DNA of 64,000 nucleotides from NCBI GenBank assembly GCA_029876055.1, contig CM056876.1, forward strand, positions 4,154,001 to 4,218,000, in the 5' to 3' direction. Made by a program: the position numbers and the translations under genes. This DNA comes from Madurella fahalii (taxonomy: Eukaryota; Ascomycota; Sordariomycetes; Sordariales). Positions 31,320 to 43,100 of this stretch are shown here, piece by piece; the stretch's first letter is position 1, and each line of letters starts with the position of its first letter. The notes beneath the pieces are model-generated. The model ran no database searches. It was not told the origin of the DNA and saw nothing but the letters and a program-made list of their open reading frames with translations.

Positions 31320-32350
31320 TTTTGATTGAGGTTTGAGATGCCGAAGTCTGGTGGTTTGGGCTTGGTCTGGTAAGTTGCGGTAGGCTTCTTGGGATATGCT
31401 GAGGTTGCTGGAGGACGAGGGGTTGCGAGATGTCGAGGGGAACACGCCCCTATTTATGCTCGACTCGAGATTGAACCAAGCACCTTAACGGCCACCCTCC
31501 AGCGCCAGTTGCACGAACTTCGGTCAGTCATTGACGAGAAGCTTGGATCGTTGCCCGCCTGACCCCTCTCTTGCTGTCGCGGCGGTCCCTTGGCGTGTGT
31601 TGGCAAGTCTCCTCGAAGGCACAAGGCGTGCTGGACAGTCGAATTTACTCCGTAAGCCATCTACACAATGTTGTCATTGTGCGCCGAGATGTTGTCTTGG
31701 GTTACAAGGCAAGCCCGGACTATTGGCCCGTCTTACATCTCACGGCTTATATACAATCCGATTCTATTATGCAGAACGAACCTTGGGATGAACGCGGAAC
31801 GCTGAAATGCAGCATTCGACTGAGTGGCCGGAGCTTCAGCTGAGGAGGTGTGTCTCGGCGAACCTGATCACCGCCTAGCAATGACACCTCAATCTACGGA
31901 CCGCAAATTTATTGGACGTCTGCTGAGCCTGGTATGCTCGGCATGCTCACAGCCAAGAGCATGCCGCGTCCCAAGACTCCCAACATGCGGCACGGTTACG
32001 GGCGACGACATGTCAAGTTTCCCCGCAGAACTTACACATCGGCAACGATTGGAATCTTGAGTGCGGCCAGCTTGTCAGCGTAACAGTGAAGGATCTGGCA
32101 AACTTGGATTGGCTGGCCCAGCTGGGCTGAGCATGACGATCATCAAGGCACCGTTCAGCTATTGCTGTCACCGGCCCAATGGTGGGAGAGGTGACATTCA
32201 GACATGGTTCGCAACGAGGTGCTAATATAAGGTATGAATATGTTTACAATCACCGGTGTTGTGGTAGCAGAATAGCTACTCAGGTGCTATTGGCATTGCG
32301 AAGAAGATTTGTGTCCTCGCCCATTACCTACTACTAGAGTAACGTTTACG
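31320..32350. other. intergenic between divergent genes
   Basis: Holds the promoters of the secreted peptide (minus) and the sedolisin (plus). A TATTTATG element lies near 31450. No other gene seen. Confidence 0.45.
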
Positions 32351-34294
32351 ATGCTTAGCCACCCTCTTTATCTAATGACTTTCTTGCTGGCCGGCATCGC
32401 AGCCGCCGCTGGCAGACAGGAGCTCTCGGTCCATGGGAGGCAAGAGCCAGGCGTGAGCACGCAATGGGAGCGTCTCTCTCGAGCATCCCCCGATTTGGTC
32501 CTTGCCGTCCAGATCGACCTCGCAGAGGCTGGCATTGAGGAGGCCGCAGGAGAATTGCTGGCTCTTGCCAACCCATCCAGCTCGTCCTTTGGAAAGTATT
32601 GGTCTCCCAGCGATGTAACCTCGGCCTTTTCACTCCCGGAGCAAGACATCAAGGCCGTCCTTCTGTGGGTCGAGAGCACAGCTGAGGTCCCCCCCTCCGC
32701 CCTCCGCGTCTCCCCATGTCGGTGCCGAGTTGACTTCAACGCCACCGTGGGTCAGCTCGAGACGCTTCTCAACGCCGAGTACTATGCCTACAGGCATATT
32801 TCCACCGGGGAAACGAGCGTGGCGTGCGAGCAGTACAGTCTCCCCAAGGACATCTTGCCCCTTGTCGATTTCATCATTCCCACCATCTTTCCCGTCCGCG
32901 ACCTCCGTAACACTCAGCCTATCACCACGATTGAGCTGGACGACTCAGATGTAGCCAGCTTCCAGTTGTCCAAGAGGCAAAGGCAGGTTGACTGCAACGA
33001 ATTTACCACGCCGCAATGCCTCCGTGATTGGTATCGCATTCCAGCCCGAGATGCCAACTACACGATACACCTGAACAGCACCTTTGGCATCTTCCAGCCG
33101 TCCGGGGCGGACTGGATACCCGAGGACCTGGACCTGTTCTTTAGCAATTTCGAGCCCTCCCTCACCGGCCAGCGCCCGGAGATGCAAAGACTGCAGGGGG
33201 GCCACCACAATCCCACGTTTATAGATCTAGCATTTCACCTGGAAGCAAACCTGGACTTTGAGTACGCCATGGCACTCGCCTGGCCGCAGCCCGTGGTCAA
33301 CATCCAGGTAGGCGATGTATACCAGTCGGGCAACCTCAACAATATGCTAGCGGCCTACGACGCCTACTACTGCGACAAGCTGGACCCGAATCTTGACCCG
33401 CAATACCCCAACCAGTTCTTCGAGGATGGCTACCAGAGCCTCGACTGCGGCACCCACACGCCGCCCAGGGTTATCTCCATCTCGTACGCTTGGGCCGAGG
33501 CCGACTTCCCCGATGAGTACCTCCGCCGCCAGTGCCGCGAGTACCTCAAGCTCGCGCTGCAGGGCGTAACCGTGCTCGCCTCGACGGGCGACGAGGGCAC
33601 TATCGGGCGGCAGTCGGAATGCCCGACTGACGAGGCCGAGTACCGCCCGTTGCACGTCTCGTTCCCCGCCTCCTGTCCTTGGGTCACCGCCGTGGGCGGC
33701 ACCATGAAGCGGAAGCTAGGCACCAACCAGACCACCACCACAAACACCACGACAAGCGTTTCATGCAAGCATCGCCGCGAGACCGTCTACACGCGCCTAC
33801 CGGCGGGCCGCACGACCAACAGCAGCTCGACGGGGGGGTTCAGCTCCGTGTTCGGCGCGCCTAGGTACCAGCAGTCCGCGACGGGCCGCTACCTCGCAGG
33901 CGAGGCAGACCGATTGGCGCGTCTGAACCTAACGGGCCTCTTCGATGCGGGCGGTCGGGGCGTCCCGGACGTGTCGGCGCTGGCGGCCGATTACCTGGTC
34001 GCCGTGGGCGGCGGGTTCCGGCGCGTCTTCGGCACGTCGGCCTCGGCGCCCGTCGTCGCCGCCATGCTGGCCATGGTCAACAGCGAGCGCTTTCTCGTCG
34101 GCAGGGGCCCCGTCGGGTTTGTTAACCCAGTCCTCTACGCTCATCCAGAGGTGTTTGAGGATGTGGTGCATGGCGAGAATGCGGGCTGCTTCAAGGGCCG
34201 CGGGTTCAGGGCGAGGGAGGGATGGGATGCCGCGACGGGGCTCGGGAGCCCGGATTATAGGAGGCTGCTGAGGCTGTATATGCAGTTGCCCTAG
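32351..34294 (+). CDS. secreted sedolisin-type tripeptidyl-peptidase (S53)
   Basis: Intronless, 647 aa from ATG 32351. Signal peptide at residues 1-20 (hydrophobic LMTFLLAGIAAAA). An activation prodomain spans about 30-190 (HLEDAG-like AEAGIEEAAGELLALANPSSSSFGKYWS, then the linker before RQRQVDC). The catalytic domain has the Glu/Asp pair in LEANLDFEYA (E298, D302), the oxyanion Asp region near ASTGDEGT, the nucleophile in GTSASAP (S563), and a C-terminal calcium-site sequence GWDAATGLGSPDY. All key residues are present, so it should be active. Family members are acid proteases that release tripeptides from extracellular protein in fungi. Length and order match fungal family members; the 5' flank carries no other ORF. 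Confidence 0.93.
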   Translation: MLSHPLYLMTFLLAGIAAAAGRQELSVHGRQEPGVSTQWERLSRASPDLVLAVQIDLAEAGIEEAAGELLALANPSSSSFGKYWSPSDVTSAFSLPEQDIKAVLLWVESTAEVPPSALRVSPCRCRVDFNATVGQLETLLNAEYYAYRHISTGETSVACEQYSLPKDILPLVDFIIPTIFPVRDLRNTQPITTIELDDSDVASFQLSKRQRQVDCNEFTTPQCLRDWYRIPARDANYTIHLNSTFGIFQPSGADWIPEDLDLFFSNFEPSLTGQRPEMQRLQGGHHNPTFIDLAFHLEANLDFEYAMALAWPQPVVNIQVGDVYQSGNLNNMLAAYDAYYCDKLDPNLDPQYPNQFFEDGYQSLDCGTHTPPRVISISYAWAEADFPDEYLRRQCREYLKLALQGVTVLASTGDEGTIGRQSECPTDEAEYRPLHVSFPASCPWVTAVGGTMKRKLGTNQTTTTNTTTSVSCKHRRETVYTRLPAGRTTNSSSTGGFSSVFGAPRYQQSATGRYLAGEADRLARLNLTGLFDAGGRGVPDVSALAADYLVAVGGGFRRVFGTSASAPVVAAMLAMVNSERFLVGRGPVGFVNPVLYAHPEVFEDVVHGENAGCFKGRGFRAREGWDAATGLGSPDYRRLLRLYMQLP

Positions 34295-34794
34295 GCGGTA
34301 GGTTGGGGCCAGAGAGTTGTGTCGTGACGATGACTTCCGAAACGTAGACGGACCAAATCACAAACCTGAGACGAACCTCCCTCTTATAGGGAGGAAATCC
34401 TATAAATATAGCCGGACTGTGCATGGGAGGAAAAGAAAGAATGTTGATTGCTTGTCTCCCTCAAGTGGGAGGAACGGCCCTGATGGTCCAATTTAACGAA
34501 TTGAAGAAAATCGGCCTATGGCTAAGACAAATAAACCCCTGAACCCTGTCCTAGAACGTGCTATCCCTCCGATTATAGGGATCTTAAGCCCCTAAACAAC
34601 CTTCCCTAGTTTAATATAGGTGCCGGCAGTATACCGGTAGGCAATTGAACCTACACCCCAACTGCATTAGTTCTGAAAATGGAATGCTAGAATTCTAAGT
34701 CGATATATGCCTATGTCGGCTATACTATGGTGAGGGTGGAGACAAAAGTTTTAGATATAGGGTTGATATTATATGCCGCGTTATCGTTAGGAAA
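34295..34794. other. intergenic, no gene seen
   Basis: AT-shifted sequence with a short palindromic CTCCCTCTTATAGGGAG at about 34377-34394. Possibly old repeat DNA. Confidence 0.4.
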
Positions 34795-36999
34795 TTGCGA
34801 TTCTATATCTCGATAGCTATGGTGGACTATATCCCGGCCCTATGGATAATGCAAGTTTGCCAGGAGATATGCTTAGAGCACGAAAACGAGGATGATATCC
34901 GTCTCTACATTCGACGTGAGTTGGACAGCTCTATCAACAACCGAGATGAGCTAGAGGCTCTTCGGGACAGCATCGAGAAGCGGTCACAACACGTCTTTCA
35001 ATGGGTTGTCCTCGTTGTGCCGAGAGTCATCTGGCTCTCTCAGGAAGGCAACTCACTGAAATAGATGTTGGCACATATCAACCGGATACCTGAGGAGCTA
35101 CACAAACTCTACCAATCCATCTCGCAGGATATTGTGGCCAAACAACCAACGCAAAGTCTGAAGTTGTTCCAGTGGGTCTGCTTCAGTCTCAAGTCGCTTT
35201 CCATACCTCAGATTCGATGCGCATTGAACGTCGATGCCACTCTCGCCATGTCAGGCAGTACATTTGAGGAGTGGGCGAAGATGACGGCCATATCCCGACA
35301 GACGACAATATGAAGAAACTACTTCGCTCGCTTTCGGGAGGCTTGGTAGAAGTAACACAATTCGGAATCCAGCTCATTCACCAGTCAGTCCGAGACTTTC
35401 TCTTCGAAGAAGGGTTCAGCATTCTCGACCCCGCCAAGGTCTGGGTGGAGAAAACCGTTATCGGCGAAGGACACAGTCGGCTTGGACGCTCGTGCCTCGT
35501 CTACTATTTGGCAGTACGCAAGGAGTGTCTTCCGCGATTTCATCAATTGACGAGAAACGACGGACCCAGACTCGCGGGTCAGCATCCACTGCTAATATAC
35601 TGCCTGGAGTACTGGCTGGAACATATCAGTATTGCAGAGAAGAACGGCATACCACAGCACGACCTACTGGAGTTCCTCCCCGGGCGTTCTAACCATTGTC
35701 TCGAGCAATGGGAGATTATGACAAGCTGCCTTGGTCTTCGAGACCGGGACTCCAACGCTACGCGGCCACATCCTGGTACGACCTTGTTGCACGAGGCTGC
35801 CAAGTTTGACATATTCAGCTTAATACCCGCAGCACTCAGTTGGATGTCGATAAATGTCAGAGACACGTTGGGCAGAACACCCCTTTCCGTTGCAGCACAA
35901 CATAGCGGGGTCAAAATGGTGCGTTTCCTTCTTGCCCAACCACGCGTGTCTGTGAATGCGAAAGATTGCGATGGGAGGACGGCTTTAAGCTATGCCATGG
36001 AATCCGATAATATTGCGGTTTTTCGGGAGCTTCTGCACCATCCTAGTGTTGATATCGTCGCAAATATTCACCATGAGTACAACATGGGACGGCATCGAGG
36101 CTCAACAATTTACCATGCCGTACGCATGCTACGCCCAAGCATTGTGGGACTCTGCCTGCAACATCCGGGGTTGGACTCAATCGATGGTAACGCACTTGCA
36201 GATCTAGCAATTTCGCTTCCGACCTGGGCGCCTATCTGTCTCTCAGACCTTACTGAGACCCTCGAGCTTCTTCTCAACAGTGACAAATCCAGCTCAACAA
36301 TCTACCTAAACAAAGCAAGAAACTGGGACTTCAATATCGACTGCTTGACCCCTATATTAACCTTTTCTGATATGCCGCGTCTTCGCTTCTTTTTGTCTCG
36401 TCCAGAAGTCAACGTCAATATTGTGGACGATGCAGGGCGAGGCTTGCTTCACCGTCACCTGCGCAACGAGAGCTGGGTAGGCCTCAGGGGTTACGAAAGC
36501 GATAAGCAGAATTTCCTTGAGCTTATCGAAACTATTTTGAGCTGCAAGGCCTACAATGTCAATATGGTGGACGACGCTGGTGGTACAGCCCTCATCCCCG
36601 CAATCGGCTGGATTCTCGCGGATGTGGAGGTGTGGTTGATATAATCATGCTCTTACGACGACTTGGATGTCAATCAGACATCCGCATCTCGTTTTCATCC
36701 CATATGTCTGGCAGCCCAGCGTCAACTATCGGTCATTGTCGAGCTCCTGTTGTCTGACAGAAGATTGGTTCTCACCGACCCAGAGAGAGAGTACGTCAAT
36801 GCATATCTCCAGCAATTTGACAGAGCTAGAGATGAACGACTTGAGATGCCCGACTGTGCAGCCGGAGCACAGCCCTTTCCTGCTCAAATACCCACCGATC
36901 AGATTGATTGGTGGAGCACTGAGGCGACGTACCCGTCGCCACTCCAGCCTTGGCCATCTCGGCCTTCATTGCTGGACTGGGCCAGATGGCGGCGAACTA
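34795..36999 (+). pseudogene. broken NACHT-ankyrin (NLR-like) gene
   Basis: Three frames in register shift make up the C-terminal half of a fungal NLR-like protein. 34795-35064 gives the region after NACHT (HVFQWVVLVVPRVIWLSQEG) and ends in TAG. 35065-35313 continues in frame (RIPEELHKLYQSISQDI, LKLFQWVCFSLKSLSIPQIR). A frameshift near 35290 leads to 35271-36644 with QLIHQSVRDFLF and ankyrin repeats (GRTPLSVAAQHSGVKMVRFLL, DGRTALSYAMESDN, DDAGRGLLHRHLR). A further shift leads to 36663-36999 (LAAQRQLSVIVELLL). No P-loop NTPase is visible upstream, so the N-terminal half is missing. The 3' end is cut by the Tc1-like element at 37000. Such genes act in non-self recognition in fungi. Confidence 0.8.
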
Positions 37000-37123
37000 A
37001 AGTGCAGTGCCAAAAGTCTTGTCCGATCGACCCACCTGCCCCACAACCGCGTCGCGTAACGCGTCTTCCTCCCAACCACCCACTCTCTTCAAACAACCAT
37101 AACTTCGTCAATCCTGAGCCAAA

Positions 37124-38565
37124 ATGCGAGCCTTCGGTATCGTTTTGTCGCCCAATGTCCGGCATATTCGAAACAACCGTCGGGAGCTTATAAAAGAAGA
37201 GCGATCTTCTATTATAACGGCTCGAATGGCTGGGGTTCCTGTCCAGACCTTGGCGGCCAATTTCAACTGTGCTCCTCGAACCATCTCCCGAACTTGCAAG
37301 CAGTTTAAAACCCACAATACTGTCGAATCCCGCCCTTGAAATGGCTGGCCGAAGAAGCTTACCGATATACAAGTCTGATATATCAAGCTTCTGATTAAAT
37401 GGAACCTCTATATCAACTGCCTAGCCTTGTATTCCTAGAGCAATACTGGGGCTAGTGCCCGTACCATTCGTCGAGCTCTCGGGCCAGTTTTCCAACGTAA
37501 ATAGCGGTCACTTAAGAAAATCCATATCACTCCCGACATAGCTGTCAAACGGCTTGTCTATATAAAAAGAACTAGGCATAACGAAGCTTTGTTGATGCAG
37601 GTATGCCCTTTAAGATAGAGAGGGTTAGTAGGTCTTGCTAACTGTCTAATTTAGGGGGGGGATATACTAATGAGTCTTCTGTCCATACTGCACCACACAC
37701 ACCTAATAGCTAGGTTTTTCGCAGGCCAGAGGATAAGTACAGGAAAGACCTCATCAATATCCAGGCCCATATCAAGGCAGAGATGACTTTCATAGTATGG
37801 GGGTGTATCTGGAAGGGAGGGAGGTCTCCGTTGGTTATCATAGAACGGGATCCTGAATCTAAGCACCAGGGATACTCAGCTAATAGCTATATCTGGGCTC
37901 TGGAGGAAGGTCTTCAACCATACTACCGTCTAGGTACTTTTTTTCTCCAAGACAATGCGCGGATCCATACGGCCAAAGAAGACAACAGAGTGGTTGGAAG
38001 AGCACGGTATCTGGGTTTTCGACCACCCTCCCCACAACCCAGATCTCAACCCTATTGAGCACGTATAGAAGGCAATGAAGGCTATCCTACGTAGAGACTT
38101 CCCAGATCTACACCTTCTGAAGGACAATGCCACGAACCGGGCTATTGTAGAAGATGTGTTGAGGGCCGCGTGGGAGAGGGTACTGTCAAAAGGATCATGT
38201 GCCAAGGATCAAGATCACAGGATCTAGTGCAGGAGTCAAACCCATGTATTCTAGTCAGCTAAAGCAGGCTGGCAGCTAACTGCGCCACTGTACGGACGTC
38301 ATCCTGTACGCGTATCTCGTCTATAAAAGGAGCAATCTCTCTAGCAAAGATAGACGGGACACAGCAGACGAAGACAACAACAGGGACAATCAACACAATC
38401 AAGAGAAGACACATAAAAACCTCAACTGTCATTTCCCAAGATTCAGAGGTGCCGTGTTTCCGACAGGTACCCCAAGAGCTGATTGACAGGGTAGTTGACT
38501 CAAGGCCCAAGCGTATGGCTGCAGTGGTCCGGGCACGTGGGTATTATACCAAGTATTGAAGCAGT
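37124..38565 (+). pseudogene. Tc1-like transposase, broken
   Basis: The N-terminal helix-turn-helix region (MAGVPVQTLAANFNCAPRTI) is followed by several stops and frameshifts. The catalytic part shows FLQDNARIHTAK with an Asp, then FDHPPHNPDLNPIEHV-KAMKAI with the last Asp/Glu position. The C-terminal end (VPQELIDRVVDSRPKR, VVRARGYYTKY) lies beyond the solo LTR at 38184-38465. Not functional. Confidence 0.82.
38184..38465 (+). mobile_element. solo LTR D3 inserted in the Tc1-like element
   Basis: 282 bp, TGTCAAAAGG to TTTCCGACA, with a perfect GGTAC duplication (38179-38183 and 38466-38470). Contains a TATAAAAGG box. This is the best preserved copy of family D in the window. Confidence 0.92.
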
Positions 38566-38702
38566 GTCAAAGAGCTTCAATTTGATCCAATTGTATTGTA
38601 AATTAGCCTAGTTTTGATGGAGTTCTGGGTGTTGGAACATAGATGGTTGTTTTAATGGGGGGTGCCAAGAATTGATCGGACAAGACTTTTGGCATGGGAC
38701 TG

Positions 38703-39742
38703 TAAGAACAAGCCATCTGATCGGTGGAACATTGCGGTGGCGTCCTCGTCGCCATCACGGTTTCCGTCATCACAGCCTTCGTTATCCCAGCCTTCCCCAT
38801 CTCGGACATCCTTGCTGGACTGGGCCAGATGGCGGTGAACTAAGAAAGAAACCAACCTTCATAAACACTACACATGAGTCCACAAAAAGGCTGGTTCGGG
38901 GCGCAACAATCACTCGCTCGGGGGTCACTGCTGGATTGGCGGGACGGCGAGGAACGAGGGGTGGGCCAATGAATGTTCACAAAACACATGAGCCTACCAA
39001 ATGGTTGTTTCAAGCGCAACAGTCACGCGCTCAGAGGTCATTGCTGAATGAGGCGCCCTCGAGTGATTGTCCCGAACGTTCAAGTTGGCATAATTTCTGG
39101 GAACCTGAGAATGAACTGGGGCGTGGCTCTTCGCCCGAGTTTGACGAGCGTGGCGAGTAGGAAGAGGAATCCCGAATATGAGAAAACGAGCGCGGGAAAA
39201 TCACGCCGTTACGGGATGTGAGGATGCGGATTTGTTGTCCGATCAAAGCTGGAAGGGGATCAACGACGCGCAAAGGTACCAAGTTATTTTGATAGAGATG
39301 GAAAGATGGTACCTATGTACAGGTGACAAGAGAGATGGCGCATATCAGTAGAACTCAAGTAGGTGACGAATTATAAGACAAGCAGAAGTGACATGGTATC
39401 CGCTCTAACTAAATAAGCTGAAGGAGCGGTGGGTAAGATTAAGGCCCGGAAACTTGATTAGCATGCGTAGGCTGTAATACTTTAAAAACGCGCATCAGAA
39501 AGCCGTCTCGCTCTCTCCGGGCTCCGTGTTCCCGATTAAGTAAGAGGCCTTTCTATGGCAGGTGCGTTTTACCGTGTGTCTTGCGCTGTCAGTTATTTCG
39601 TTAACCCTTTGCCACGCGTGAAAACTTATGATGGGGCCGTTGTGTAGACATTTTAAGTTATTAAGGACTAAATACTAAAGTGTCAGGAGCTGGAAGCATG
39701 TGCTGGAACTCGCCCACTGCTTTCCGATCTAGTGTCGATGTC
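38703..39742. other. no gene seen; partial direct repeat of 36880-36999
   Basis: The part at about 38705-38845 repeats, with changes, the sequence just left of the transposon (shared core CTGGACTGGGCCAGATGGCG). The rest shows no coding signal. Confidence 0.5.
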
Positions 39743-40135
39743 TCAGGTAATAAAATTTTTTAACGACAAATCTAGCTCTGGGGCCGAACGGAATCCACCT
39801 TCAATAGAATACTTGTAGACGCAAAACTTGGTGGGGGGGGGGGGGGGTATCATGTCTGCCAGAGCAAACAAGTTGCTCGGATCGTATGTCGCCTTGAGCG
39901 CCATCAATTTGTCCGCGGTCTTCTTCCCATAAAAAGCGTCAGTATTGATATTGGACTGGCTGAAGCTCACGTAACTAGGCGGCATGTAATGCCCACAGCC
40001 TCGACGCTGTGAACGCTGTGCATGCCGCCGATGAAGTGGCCGTTAAGCGGGACGGGCCGTGAGCGATGATGCGGCCGAGCTCGCGGGTTTGTTAAGCAGC
40101 TGTGGGAGAGAGGAGATAGAACGGTGCACTGGTAA
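39743..40135 (-). pseudogene. relic of a berberine-bridge-type FAD oxidase
   Basis: Minus-strand segment with YVSFSQSNINTDAFYGKK, then LMALKATYDPSNLFALAD. The latter is the C-terminal BBE motif (AFYG...LKxxYDPxNLF) of FAD-linked oxidases of the berberine-bridge family. A stretch upstream in another frame (FTSAPFYLLSPTAA, RELGRIIAHGPSRL) may belong to it. A run of C/G at about 39832-39847 and frame changes break it. No FAD-binding domain was found upstream. Confidence 0.6.
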
Positions 40136-43100
40136 AGTCTTTGACCGTGCTGTTGAGCGCGCGCAAGAACACGGCTGGTATGGCTATTTCGGATAGGATT
40201 TAAGTACTAAGGTGGCCTGACTCCCTTTCCGAAAGCGAAGAAGGACGAAAAAAAAAAAAAAATTATAAACTAGAATTTTGAAAAAGAGATCGACAATGTT
40301 CATTACCACGATGCGGAAAACACCCAAGCTTCTCTAGGTATGTCCACCTGGGGTAAGTTCACAGCCATTCTTGGGGGTCCATCGAACATGACCCTCACAA
40401 CGGGCCCGGATCGGCGCCCATATGATGTCCCCATTGAACTCGCCGGGGGATCTCGCTCTCGTAACGCGTGCCAAACGGATCCAGCACGCGCTCGGCCTCG
40501 CCGTTGGAGTAGCAAGGGTAAGCCGCCCAGCAAGCTGGATTGTTGGGATTGACCTTGGCACGCAGCTCAACTACTACGCTGAATCTGCCACCGCCGTCAC
40601 CGTGCGGGCCCCAGAGCAGTACAACGGATGGAGAGCGGGAAAATAGAATCTCTCTTCCGATCCCGGCTGGCGGTTCACAGGGACTTGGTACCTTATCAGA
40701 CCGACCGCGCTCCGAATCCAGCAGTAGTAGTATGTCACATATTGGGGAACAGGATTCGAGGCTGTGACGACAGAGGCGGATGATGTAGATACAAGCTCCA
40801 GCTCTTACTATACTCGGCTGAATTTCTGCGTTTGCAGCATGCAAGATTGCCCGAGGGTGTCCTGCGAATTTGCCTTCGTACTATAGGAGGGTCGACGAGA
40901 TATAGGTTGTACGGGACATTTAACTCGCCTCAGCTTCTCTCCCCAAGAGTGAGGAACATCCTGGATGCTATTAGCTAGTGGGAAGCTGCTATGCCGTCAG
41001 CATGACGAATAGGAAGGTGCTTATCAAGAATGAAAAGTTGCATAGGTGACCTTATGTTGAGGGATCACTTAGTGATGTTTGTTGTATGTAACTACGGGTT
41101 ATAAAGTGCTTTTTATGATAGATAGATTCACAAGTGCTGTTCAACCAGTGATGACGGGATGGAAGAGATCCGGAGGGGTTCACGCACTATTACGTCAAAG
41201 GATCTGCCTCCTCTCCCCCCCACCCCCCCCTCCTCCTTTCTTTTTTTATTTTTATTTTATTTTATTTTATTTATTTTTTATCTTTAACTTTTTGTATTTA
41301 GCTGCTCAGGAGTGTCTGACACCGAGCGGCAGATGCGGCTCTGACGAATCATAAGCTGCAGTGATCGGAACTGCATAGAAGCTAGACCTCTGCGTTGGCT
41401 TTGGAAATGAAACGCAACGAGGAAGCCTACCCGCCAGGTATCTATGCACGTCAAGACATTAGTCTCTAGACAGTCCGGCCGACGAGTCTTTCATGTCCGG
41501 GTAAACAAGACATGCAGGTAATATGCATCAATAATATGCTCAAGAGACTATAAATCGGCCGGGACGCGAGTGCGGGCCCGAGGTCGGGACAATCCTGGAC
41601 CGCTGCACTTAGACAGCGGGCTCCCTGTCTGATGCCGAAACCAACGGAAATATCCAAAACGACCCAACAGCGCGCTGCGAATCAGAGCTTTCGATGGTAC
41701 TTTGGTGCAGCTGCAAGAGCAGCTGTTGGTTTCAGCAAGCACGGCGACTATCGAGAAGTAGGCTGTTGGCCTGGACCTGCAGCCGCCACGATCAAGCGGT
41801 ATGTTGGGTTCCGACGGCGTCTTCCATGGCTCTGCTTTGGCCTCATATATGAGCGATCAGCCTAAAACCCTCCGCACATTTCCGTGGTAGGGTTTTACGC
41901 TTTGGTGGCGTCTCCAACTCAACAGTGGACTTCGCTCCATTTCTCCCTTGAGATGGGCACATAAAGGCCACGGGGTCCCTCATTACACAGCCAATCACAT
42001 AGGGTTGGTCAGAATCACCTGCAAGCACGAATTGGCCCGAGACGAGTGGGCGCCGGCGATGGAGTGATGCAAATCAGCTTCAGCGCGCCAAAGCCTGGGA
42101 TTGTGTCGTCCGGGGCCGGGAGTCACCCGGTGACCAACCCCCGCGCCAGCCTTTTCGGAATTCGCCCGCGGATGTTGCACTGAATGGGCCAGCTAGGATA
42201 ACATGCGGGAAAAGCCTTGGCGGGAACGGCCCCACGAAGCACGTCGAATGCGACGATCCAGAATCCCGGTCCCCTGCCGCCGCCCTGATTTTCCGCTTCT
42301 TTATCAACCTCAGCAGGGTGAGTCTCTTCGATATCTGAAACGAATCAAGACGCCTGCATCCTGGCAAAGTTGTGCAGCAGCGGGTTGGGAATTGCGTCAA
42401 TTCTAGCCGAGCGGAGCCAATATTGGCCCCAGAAGGGCTAAAACGTGTCTCCTCTGCGATCCCCCGGTTACTCCGAGCCAGATACTGCGGCGGCTTCCTC
42501 CTGCTGCTCTCGCTCGGCGACGTCTTCTACATCCGAACTCTTCTCTCCGCCCTGACAATGCTCACCGCCGTCACCTAACTCGGCCTCTATCCCACCCGTA
42601 ACTTCGCCCTGCTCACAGCACTCCAGTTTCGTCACCAGTTTATTACCGTCGGTCCCCAACTCCCCTTTCCACTCGTCGGTTTCCTCATCCTACGTAGTCG
42701 GCATACCATCGCCATCTCCATAGGTAGCCTCAATGGCGTTAGTGATGAAACTCGTAACACCTCCTGCTCGTCGCGATGCAGCTTTTCTTCCCGGACTTGC
42801 CACGTCTCAGCGTAGGGAGCAGCAACTTTAGGCGTGGCCCGTTCTTGATACGATCTATGTGCAATAGGATGTGACTTTGCTGTTGTTAACTTATACCTAT
42901 GCCTGCCAATATCACTTGTATTTGCTCACAAGCGACATTGATCGAGGAAATGAGCTGGCGGCTACCTTCTGTCATCCTGACACAAAAGTCTAAAACAGCA
43001 TTAGCATCAAAGTACCAAACAGTGCTTAACAGTACTGATTAGTTCTCATGTCCTATAAGGTCAATAGTAAGTACTCCGTTTGTTTTTGCTGGCAGCTGGC

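Larger units (their letters stand above)
37000..38702 (+). mobile_element. Tc1/mariner-like DNA transposon, defective
   Basis: Inverted ends share GCCAAAAGTCTTGTCCGATC (5' near 37010-37029, 3' reverse complement near 38672-38691), with TA at both outer edges (36998-36999 and 38703-38704). Without the inserted LTR the element is about 1.4 kb. It holds a transposase frame and belongs to the Tc1-type group with the DDE_3 domain. Confidence 0.85.

Noticed and set aside
40303..40844. Minus-strand frames upstream of the oxidase relic considered as its FAD-binding part
   Set aside because: No FAD-binding motif and no alignment with the family order.
42468..42720. Acidic minus-strand frame (GGIEAELGDGGEHCQGG and around)
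   Set aside because: Contains a stop, has no start, no domain and no partner exon; could be chance.
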